From contig JAEDMD010000151.1 of NCBI GenBank assembly GCA_016303195.1, forward strand, positions 1 to 5,286: a DNA stretch of 5,286 nt, written 5' to 3'. This DNA is from Oscillospiraceae bacterium (GTDB taxonomy: Bacteria > Bacillota > Clostridia > Oscillospirales > Ruminococcaceae). The notes under the pieces are model-generated. The model saw only the letters and a program-made list of their open reading frames with translations. It made no database searches and had not been told where the DNA came from. Made by a program: the position numbers and the translations under genes. Positions 1-4,439 of the stretch are shown piece after piece; the first letter of the stretch is position 1, and every line of letters begins with the position of its first letter.

Positions 1-32
1 GTTTGAGTTTCAGGCTTGATTCAAACTTTTTT
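1..32 (+). terminator. Hairpin plus T-run, left copy of a repeated terminator
   Basis: GTTTGA (1-6) pairs with TCAAAC (21-26). The stem can extend inward to about 9 bp with two G-T pairs, and T27-T32 follows. In + orientation this is an intrinsic terminator shape, so it would stop a rightward gene lying left of the window, convergent with the CNNM gene. A near-identical copy in opposite orientation lies at 5213-5244 (31 of 32 bases), so this is also one copy of a dispersed repeat. The stem is A/T-rich and only moderately stable. Confidence 0.6.
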
Positions 33-42
33 GACAGACTGA

Positions 43-65
43 AAGGACGGCCAATAGCCGTCCTT
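43..65 (-). terminator. Hairpin downstream of the CNNM gene
   Basis: AAGGACGGC (43-51) pairs perfectly with GCCGTCCTT (57-65) around a 5-base loop, a 9-bp stem. It begins 47 bases past the stop codon of the leftward CNNM gene and has the same architecture (9-bp stem, 5-base loop) as the terminator at 1946-1968. On the minus strand only three T's follow the stem, so termination may be weak, or the hairpin may serve mainly as a 3' end stabiliser. Confidence 0.6.
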
Positions 66-112
66 GCACATTATTTAAATCTGTCAGCGTGATTGCCTGC
101 GGAGGCACTCCG

Positions 113-1426
113 CTATTCGGTTTCGGGGCGGGAGAGGACTTTAACTCTGCAAGCCACGATCCTGTGATGCTTGACCTCGGTAACATCAATGTGCATACCA
201 TCGGTGTCAAGGCTGACCTGTGTGCCGTTTTTGGGTATCTGTCCCAGCCTGTCAATGACATATCCGCCGAATGTGTCATATTTATCCGCAGGCAGTTCAA
301 CGTCAAGTTCATCGCATACCTCGGTAAGTGAACTGATACCCGGAACTGTCCATTCATCGTTGCCTGTGCTTATCAGCTTTACAGTCGGTTCATCTTCGGG
401 ATCGTCTGCAAAATCACCAACAAGCTGTTCAACCAGATCGGTGATGGTCACGATTCCGCTCATTCCGCCGTATTCATCGACAACAACAGCAAAATGTGAC
501 GAGCCGTCCTGTTTCATCTGCTCAAAAAGCCTGTCCGCCTTCATATTCTCATGAACGAAAAGCGGTTCACGAACGGCATTTTCCATGATATTCTCTCTGC
601 TCTTGTCATCAAGACGGAAATAATCCTTAGCGTCAAGGACACCGATAACATTGTCCACGCTCTCACCGCAAACAGGAAATACCGAATGTCTTGTGCGGTG
701 GATAGTTTCTTCCCAGACGGAAATATCGTCAGCGCTCCACAGCACCGAAACATCCGTCCTGTGCGTACAGACCTGTTCGGCGGTGAGATCGTCAAAGGCG
801 AAAACGTTCTTGATGATGCGGTTCTCGTCCTCGTCGATAGTGCCTTTTTCAGCGCCTGCATCGGACATCATGAGGATCTCCTCCTCAGTGACCGTATCGA
901 GGCTGCTTTCGGGGTCGATGCCGAAAATATGCATCAGACCGTTGGCAAAGAATTTAACGACAGCAGTCAGCGGTGCAAAGAAGACCGACACAAAGCCGAT
1001 GAACCTGCAAAGTCCGAGAGCTGTTTTTTCGGGAGCTCTTGCGGCGATGCACTGAGGGATGAGTTCGCCGAAAATGAGCATGAGACAGGTCACAGCGACC
1101 GCCAGAACTGCCGCAGATGCCGCAGAGACAATATTTTCCGATACAGGCGCACCTGCCTCCATGATCTTTTTGGTGATCGGTGCTGTAAAGCTGAAAGCGG
1201 CAAAAGCACCGCTGAGACAGCAGGCGAGCATGGAAGCCGAGCGGATAGCCGACAGGAAGCGTTCAGGCTTTGCCGCCAGTTTTTTGATTTTTTTTGCATT
1301 TTTGTTTCCGTCTGCCGTCAGCTTGTCAAGTTTAGATTCGCTTGCAGAGACTACCGAGACCTGAGCGCAGGTCAGCAGGGCGAGAAGCACGATTAATACT
1401 ATTTGCAGGATCAACTGCCCGATCAT
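113..1426 (-). CDS. CNNM/CBS-domain (CorC/HlyC-type) membrane protein, probable Mg2+/divalent cation transporter
   Basis: A 437-residue member of the CNNM-CBS-CorC_HlyC family, often mislabelled 'hemolysin'; characterised bacterial relatives export Mg2+ in a Na+-dependent way. Order of domains: CNNM (DUF21) membrane part, residues about 1-175, with hydrophobic stretches near 3-28, 58-80, 98-120 and 136-160 and the signatures NPERFLS-like KPERFLS (53-59), LSGAF (71-75) and GELIP (120-124); a CBS pair, about 205-342, with the hallmark VVVDEYGG (314-321) and a T-x-x-D nucleotide-type motif (327-330); and a C-terminal CorC_HlyC domain, about 350-432, with YDTFGG (383-388) and LGQIP (394-398). Length is normal for the family. 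The start at 1426 is chosen because CGGAGGA lies 7-8 bases upstream; an in-frame start at 1483 would add 19 residues across that ribosome site. Two departures: Q at 125 where a lysine usually follows the GExxP motif, and AQ (21-22) where an acidic residue is usual. It is transcribed alone leftwards, probably from the promoter at 1656-1684. Confidence 0.92.
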   Translation of the reverse strand: MIGQLILQIVLIVLLALLTCAQVSVVSASESKLDKLTADGNKNAKKIKKLAAKPERFLSAIRSASMLACCLSGAFAAFSFTAPITKKIMEAGAPVSENIVSAASAAVLAVAVTCLMLIFGELIPQCIAARAPEKTALGLCRFIGFVSVFFAPLTAVVKFFANGLMHIFGIDPESSLDTVTEEEILMMSDAGAEKGTIDEDENRIIKNVFAFDDLTAEQVCTHRTDVSVLWSADDISVWEETIHRTRHSVFPVCGESVDNVIGVLDAKDYFRLDDKSRENIMENAVREPLFVHENMKADRLFEQMKQDGSSHFAVVVDEYGGMSGIVTITDLVEQLVGDFADDPEDEPTVKLISTGNDEWTVPGISSLTEVCDELDVELPADKYDTFGGYVIDRLGQIPKNGTQVSLDTDGMHIDVTEVKHHRIVACRVKVLSRPETE

Positions 1427-1525
1427 TCCATATTCCTCCGATAATTTAAAGTGCCGCACAGATATGCAGGCATAAAATTGCATTAGAACTTGTCATCATA
1501 AATAAGCGCAAAAAGACACAGCCTG

Positions 1526-1621
1526 TCACAACAAAAAGTGAAGACCGTGCCTTATATTTGAATCTGTAAAAGAGTTTTTATTCCAATAATAAGGGTAACT
1601 GCCGTCAGGGGCACTATCCAT
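1526..1621 (-). CDS. Possible 31-residue leader peptide or small protein
   Basis: An ATG at 1621 follows GGAGGT (1632-1637) with 10 bases spacing and opens 31 codons ending in TGA at 1526-1528. The peptide starts MDSAPDGSYPYYWNKNSF and is rich in Tyr, Asn and Ser, with no membrane segment. It is the first open frame behind the perfect promoter at 1656-1684 and ends 99 bases before the CNNM start, so it could be an upstream leader ORF or an independent small gene. A second overlapping frame (1552-1614, GTG start) encodes a strongly hydrophobic stretch, PLTAVTLIIGIKTLL, that looks more protein-like but has a start 17 bases from the ribosome site. I do not recognise either. Which frame, if any, is translated is undecided. 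Confidence 0.35.
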   Translation of the reverse strand: MDSAPDGSYPYYWNKNSFTDSNIRHGLHFLL

Positions 1622-1655
1622 CTGAGTTTACACCTCCGAAAGTATTATATCACAT

Positions 1656-1684
1656 ATTATACCGCATATTTGGTATAATGTCAA
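1656..1684 (-). promoter_or_regulatory. Perfect consensus sigma-A promoter with embedded palindrome
   Basis: Read on the minus strand: TTGACA (1684-1679), 17 bases, TATAAT (1661-1656), both hexamers matching consensus in full. Transcription would start near 1649 and run through the small ORF (1526-1621) to the CNNM gene, leaving a leader of about 220 bases. ATTATACC and GGTATAAT (1656-1663 and 1672-1679) form an 8+8 bp inverted repeat with an 8-base gap that overlaps the -10 and most of the spacer, a position where a bound repressor would block RNA polymerase. Operator function is inferred. Confidence 0.85.
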
Positions 1685-1703
1685 GGGGGAAGTTTTTATT
1701 GTC

Positions 1704-1725
1704 CACGGCAACAGCATTTACTTTT
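1704..1725 (+). repeat. Left terminal inverted repeat of the MITE-like element
   Basis: Begins CACGGCAACAGC and ends in CTTTT. It matches the reverse complement of 1888-1909 at all positions but the third (C here, G in the other end). Confidence 0.85.
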
Positions 1726-1735
1726 AAAAAAATAT

Positions 1736-1754
1736 AAAAAAGCGCCGCAGGCGC
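1736..1754 (-). terminator. Terminator-like hairpin inside the MITE-like element
   Basis: On the minus strand GCGCC pairs with GGCGC (1750-1754 with 1742-1746) around three bases, followed by six T's (1741-1736). The stem is short but all G/C. It would back up the terminator at 1943-1968 in stopping leftward read-through towards the CNNM promoter. Confidence 0.45.
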
Positions 1755-1766
1755 ACGTTCTGGGGT

Positions 1767-1856
1767 CAAGGGGGATGTTATCTCCCTTGCAGGGGGTGAA
1801 TGAGGGGGACAGCGTCCCCCTGACAAAGCAGTAAAGCAAGCGCAGCGATGCTTTAC
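1767..1856. repeat. Three tandem hairpins in the core of the MITE-like element
   Basis: First, CAAGGGGGA (1767-1775) pairs with TCTCCCTTG (1781-1789), 9 bp with one G-T. Second, AGGGGGAC (1803-1810) pairs with GTCCCCCT (1814-1821), 8 bp with a 3-base loop. Third, GTAAAGCA (1831-1838) pairs with TGCTTTAC (1849-1856), 8 bp with a 10-base loop. The runs of G and C contrast with the A/T-rich flanks, which suggests the core is not native intergenic sequence. The hairpin at 5254-5276 is similar in style (AGGGA/TCCCT). Confidence 0.7.
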
Positions 1857-1887
1857 GGTCGTTTCTCAAGAAATATGCCTTACCACA

Positions 1888-1909
1888 AAAAGTAAATGCT
1901 GTTGCCCTG
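1888..1909 (-). repeat. Right terminal inverted repeat of the MITE-like element
   Basis: Read on the minus strand it begins CAGGGCAACAGC, the inverted partner of 1704-1725. The inner 19 bp pair perfectly, so transcribed RNA or single-stranded DNA could close the element as a long stem over its four inner hairpins. Confidence 0.85.
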
Positions 1910-1942
1910 TTTTATTGTCATGGGTTTCAATTCCGACAAATC

Positions 1943-1968
1943 AAAAAAGGCGGCATATAGCCGCCTTT
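1943..1968 (-). terminator. Intrinsic terminator of the 617-aa protein gene
   Basis: On the minus strand AAAGGCGGC (1968-1960) pairs perfectly with GCCGCCTTT (1954-1946), a 9-bp stem around a 5-base loop, and the T-run continues to 1943. It starts only 3 bases past the TAA stop at 1972-1974. Stem stability, loop size and T-run are all typical of rho-independent termination. Confidence 0.9.
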
Positions 1969-1971
1969 CTG

Positions 1972-3825
1972 TTACTGATTGATATTGATAGAAGGAATTT
2001 CAACTTCAGGAATATCTATTTTGAAATCTTCCTCATTAAAACTGAAACCTGAGCCTGAACTGCTTGCAGATGAATCATTTGAAGTTGTTGTTGCAGGTTC
2101 TTCATCTTCTTCGATGTCCTCAAATTCCTCGAAATCGAAATCCTCCTCATCGAAGTCCTCCTCATCGAAGTCATCCTCGAAATCTTCCTCATCGAAATCG
2201 TCATACTCATAGCTGCTGCCTGTGCCGTAAGCACCGTCAGCCATCATCTTAGCCTTGTCCTCAACATCCTTGAAACCGAGCTTTGTGAGAATGTCAGCGC
2301 AGAACTTCTCGAAATCTTCCTGAGCAACATAGTCAGAGAGTGTGAAACTGCTCATGCTGTCCTCGTTGAGAACAAGTGCATTGCTCTTGTCAGGGAGAGT
2401 TACATTTCCGCCGTCAGTGGTAGAAAATCCAAGTGTGAATTTACCGTAGTCAGTGCCCTCGACCTTGATATCCATTGACATATTCTGTGACTTGCCGTCA
2501 GAAGCAAGAACAAGTGTCAGAGGATCGGTGGCGGGGATATTTACAGTGATAGTTCCCTCAGCATAGCCTAATTCTTCGTTTACTACCTTGATGCCGTCGA
2601 AATCGAAAGTGATAGTCTCGCCCTCAGAGGTAACGTCGATCTTACCTGTGTAAGCCTTGTCTGAGCTTTCGGTAGCTGTGAGAACTGCAACAGCCTCATC
2701 TTCACCGAAACTGAATTCGCCTCTGATCTGATCGCCGTCCTTGCCGATAACAGCCTTGAACTCCTCGCCGTCGCTGTCAGCAACGCTGACACCTCTGATC
2801 TGACCTGTGGGGTCGATGTATGTCTTGAAAGTTACGGTATCGTCACCGCCTTCTGATTCGCTGATCTCTGTGAGAGCATCCTCAAGACCTGAAGCGAATT
2901 CGTTGGCATCAACACCGAGTCTGTCAACGATGATACCCTTTGCGATATCGTCATTTTTCAGCTCATTGATAACATTTGAAGCCATTTCCTTAGCCATATC
3001 GGCAGTAACAGGAACTTCTGCAACAGTGTAGTCTACCTGAATGTCAGCGATGTCGATGGTTTCCTTCTTTTCGATGGTAACATCCTTAGTTGTGTTGTTC
3101 CATACGCCCACATACTTATTGATCTCGTCCTCTACCTGCTGAGCGGTGATAATGCTCTCAGGGTCTTCGATGAAATCGCCATAGAAATCGAGGAGCTTCT
3201 GTGCGTTCTCGTCGTATATGATCTCCTCTGCCATTGAACTTGCGTCGATTACCATCCACTTTTCAGCAAGCTCAGGGCAGCGGAATGAGATATTCATAGT
3301 CTTGGGGTCGATAGCATAATCAACAGTGAACAGTTTGTCGTTATTGAATAAAGCACCGATGTTGTAGTTCATGCCTGCATTTCCCATAGTGCCGTTGAAG
3401 TCAAGGTTTATCGACTTTGCGTTTTCGATGAGGGAAAGGAGTTCCTCGTCACCGTCAGCCATAGACTTAGCCTGTTCCTTGAGTGCATCTGAGACCTCGA
3501 AGCCGATGTTGTAATTAATGCCCATGCCGTTCTTGATCTTCTGAGCGGACTTTTCGTAATCTGCGCTTGCCTTCTTAGCGATCTCGGAAGCGTTGTTCTC
3601 GCAGATCCAAGCGTAATACTTTTCAGGCTTCATAGTGCGGAGCTTGACCTGATTCTTGACTGTATCGGAGAAAGCGTAAGCTGAAGCGCATCCGCCTGCA
3701 ACAGCAACAGCAGTGATACCGCCGATAACAGCGGCTTTCTTGCCCTTTCTCTTTCCTGTGATGGTCTCAACACCCGAAACGCTGTCGTAACCGTTTCCAA
3801 ACTGTGTATTCTGATTTTCAGACAT
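1972..3825 (-). CDS. Membrane-anchored extracytoplasmic protein with acidic repeat tail, function unknown
   Basis: A 617-residue protein I do not recognise with confidence. Residues 1-30 are polar and end in a basic patch (GKRKGKK, 24-30); residues 31-52 form one hydrophobic helix, giving an N-terminal anchor with the rest outside the cell. The helix contains a Cys (46) but VAGGC is not a good lipobox. Residues 55-130 look helical; 135-530 alternate short strands with charged turns and suggest a beta-rich exported domain, with a motif seen twice (GINYNIG 102-108, GMNYNIG 151-157). Residues 541-576 are an acidic-aromatic repeat of DEEDF units, then a Thr/Ser-rich linker (579-593) and a terminal IDIPEVEIPSININQ (603-617). 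No catalytic motif, sortase signal or surface-binding module is visible. The start at 3825 is taken from GGAGGG 7 bases upstream; a longer in-frame ATG at 3927 lies inside the -35 box of the promoter and is rejected. It is monocistronic, with its own promoter (3899-3927) and terminator (1943-1968). Confidence 0.88.
   Translation of the reverse strand: MSENQNTQFGNGYDSVSGVETITGKRKGKKAAVIGGITAVAVAGGCASAYAFSDTVKNQVKLRTMKPEKYYAWICENNASEIAKKASADYEKSAQKIKNGMGINYNIGFEVSDALKEQAKSMADGDEELLSLIENAKSINLDFNGTMGNAGMNYNIGALFNNDKLFTVDYAIDPKTMNISFRCPELAEKWMVIDASSMAEEIIYDENAQKLLDFYGDFIEDPESIITAQQVEDEINKYVGVWNNTTKDVTIEKKETIDIADIQVDYTVAEVPVTADMAKEMASNVINELKNDDIAKGIIVDRLGVDANEFASGLEDALTEISESEGGDDTVTFKTYIDPTGQIRGVSVADSDGEEFKAVIGKDGDQIRGEFSFGEDEAVAVLTATESSDKAYTGKIDVTSEGETITFDFDGIKVVNEELGYAEGTITVNIPATDPLTLVLASDGKSQNMSMDIKVEGTDYGKFTLGFSTTDGGNVTLPDKSNALVLNEDSMSSFTLSDYVAQEDFEKFCADILTKLGFKDVEDKAKMMADGAYGTGSSYEYDDFDEEDFEDDFDEEDFDEEDFDFEEFEDIEEDEEPATTTSNDSSASSSGSGFSFNEEDFKIDIPEVEIPSININQ
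2098..2205 (-). repeat. Coding tandem repeat for the acidic DEEDF tail
   Basis: In-frame 15-base units encode the acidic-aromatic segment (residues 541-576). Two adjacent units, 2141-2155 and 2156-2170, are identical (tcctcctcatcgaag on the + strand), and 2171-2200 contains two diverged units. Exact units suggest recent slippage, so tail length may vary between strains. Confidence 0.8.
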
Positions 3826-3898
3826 AAATAATCCCTCCGAAAATATGGTGAATTTAAATTTATGGGAAATTATGTGATTTTGCTTTCCCGATATGCAT

Positions 3899-3927
3899 AT
3901 ATTATCACAAATCAGTCCATATGTCAA
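3899..3927 (-). promoter_or_regulatory. Promoter of the 617-aa protein gene
   Basis: On the minus strand: perfect -35 TTGACA (3927-3922), 17-base spacer, then an extended -10, TGA-TAATAT (3907-3899). The start would be near 3892, giving a leader of about 67 bases to the ATG at 3825. Two CATATG hexamers (3918-3923 and 3930-3935), 12 bases apart, overlap and flank the -35, a possible operator. Confidence 0.8.
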
Positions 3928-4177
3928 TACATATGAATCAACTTTGGTAAAACTGCAACAAACGAACCATTTAACTGTTCAAGGGTTTATTATTTGTGCA
4001 TAGCCGAACTTATAATAAGTTCATATAACCTTTTTATAATGTCGGCGGTCACGGAAATTATAAATAACATATTTCCAAAAAACTTTAAAAGATTTAAAGA
4101 CTTCTTAAACTTTCCGATGCTATAATGGCATTACAAAAATAAACAAACGCTCCTGTGTGCTGACAAAAACCAAGTTC
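3928..4177. other. A/T-rich divergent intergenic region with palindromes
   Basis: No supported gene lies here. It contains a perfect 17-bp palindrome, GAACTTATAATAAGTTC (4006-4022); a 17-bp dyad CTTTAAA-AGA-TTTAAAG (4083-4099); and a GGAAAT-N12-ATTTCC dyad (4053-4076). A TGCTATAAT extended -10 (4118-4126, + strand) lacks a good -35 but could be a second, weaker promoter for the small-protein/coaX operon. Several of these may be regulator sites for the divergent promoters; none matches a regulator I can name. Confidence 0.5.
4006..4022. promoter_or_regulatory. 17-bp perfect palindrome, possible operator
   Basis: GAACTTAT (4006-4013) and ATAAGTTC (4015-4022) are perfect inverted arms around one central A. 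It lies about 80-115 bases upstream of the leftward promoter and 155-170 bases upstream of the rightward one, with no T-run that would make it a terminator. Binding by a dimeric regulator is an inference. Confidence 0.45.
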
Positions 4178-4217
4178 TTTACAATTAAAGAAAAATATGT
4201 TATAATAGCACAGGAGC
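4149..4217. repeat. 9-bp inverted repeat flanking the small-protein/coaX promoter
   Basis: GCTCCTGTG (4149-4157) and CACAGGAGC (4209-4217) are perfect inverted arms whose centres lie 60 bp apart, with the whole core promoter between them. The right arm overlaps the expected transcription start. No flanking duplication suggests a mobile element. It could be a looping operator, or, in RNA from an upstream start, a stem whose CTCCT arm could also pair with the AGGAGG ribosome site at 4228-4233. Confidence 0.55.
4178..4206 (+). promoter_or_regulatory. Promoter of the small membrane protein / coaX operon
   Basis: TTTACA (4178-4183), 17-base spacer, TATAAT (4201-4206), with an extended TGT at 4198-4200: one mismatch from consensus. 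The start would be near 4213, with a leader of about 31 bases to the ATG at 4244. Confidence 0.88.
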
Positions 4218-4243
4218 ATCCGCTAAAAGGAGGATGTTTCATC

Positions 4244-4408
4244 ATGAGGATAACAAGTATTTTTAAGACTGCAATTATTATCGGTGCGCTGGGCGGACTG
4301 CTCTGGCTCGGCATTTCAAAGTTCGACAATGTAGCCAACGACAACGCAAGCTCTGCCATCGACCAACGCCATGCAGTTGAAGACACGATCACTGACAGCG
4401 GAAAATAA
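4244..4408 (+). CDS. Small single-span membrane protein, function unknown
   Basis: A 54-residue protein starting MRITSIFK. A hydrophobic helix at about 9-24 (TAIIIGALGGLLWLGI), preceded by two basic residues, predicts a short cytoplasmic N-terminus and a polar, acidic C-terminal tail of about 30 residues outside. I do not recognise it. It could be a membrane anchor, a regulator of a larger membrane protein or a short exported peptide; no cleavage site is convincing. The start at 4244 is supported by AAAGGAGG (4226-4233) 10 bases upstream; the longer GTG-initiated frame from 4157 is excluded because the promoter lies inside it. The gene is first in an operon with coaX, 31 bases upstream of it, with no terminator between. 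Confidence 0.75.
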   Translation: MRITSIFKTAIIIGALGGLLWLGISKFDNVANDNASSAIDQRHAVEDTITDSGK

Positions 4409-4439
4409 TCCCTTTCAGTGACGCTATGGAGGGAAAAAT

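Larger units (their letters stand above)
1694..1919. mobile_element. MITE-like element (1704-1909) with its 10-bp target duplication
   Basis: The 206-bp body runs 1704-1909. Its ends are 22-bp inverted repeats (1704-1725 and 1888-1909) that match at 21 of 22 positions, with core GGCAACAGCATTTAC. The element is flanked directly by the identical 10-base sequence TTTTATTGTC at 1694-1703 and 1910-1919, as expected of a transposition target duplication. It has no open frame for a transposase, so it would move in trans. The interior holds four hairpins: 1742-1754, 1767-1789, 1803-1821 and 1831-1856. The duplication length (10 bp) fits IS4- or IS1-like transposases better than those making 2-5 bp duplications, but the parent family is not identified. 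It sits between the terminator of the 617-aa gene and the promoter of the CNNM transcript, with its left duplication ending 10 bases from the -35. Confidence 0.85.

Noticed and set aside
551..1396. 281-codon open frame on the + strand opposite the CNNM gene
   Set aside because: It lies wholly antisense to a well-supported family member, has no ribosome site I can see, and its Arg/Cys/His/Asp-rich composition is that of an antisense shadow.
1427..1483. N-terminal extension of the CNNM protein to an ATG at 1483
   Set aside because: The ribosome site CGGAGGA lies inside the extension, and the family begins with the hydrophobic helix right after residue 1 of the shorter form.
1510..1527. Leftward terminator between the tiny ORF and the CNNM gene
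   Set aside because: GACA/TGTC around five bases followed by five T's is only a 4-bp stem, too weak to call; if real it would make attenuation possible.
1427..1649. Metal-sensing riboswitch in the CNNM leader
   Set aside because: The leader length would allow one, but I see neither the M-box nor the yybP-ykoY conserved core, and no strong terminator or anti-ribosome-site stem. A covariance-model search would settle it.
3670..3702. Lipoprotein signal in the 617-aa protein
   Set aside because: The sequence before Cys46 is VAGG, which does not fit the lipobox, and the polar N-terminus of 30 residues is long for a lipoprotein signal peptide.
3826..3927. 34-residue extension of the 617-aa protein
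   Set aside because: The upstream ATG lies within the -35 box of the gene's own promoter, and a good GGAGGG precedes the ATG at 3825.
4157..4243. GTG-initiated extension of the 54-residue protein
   Set aside because: It would run through the promoter TTTACA-N17-TATAAT and its own expected transcript start; a strong ribosome site serves the ATG at 4244.
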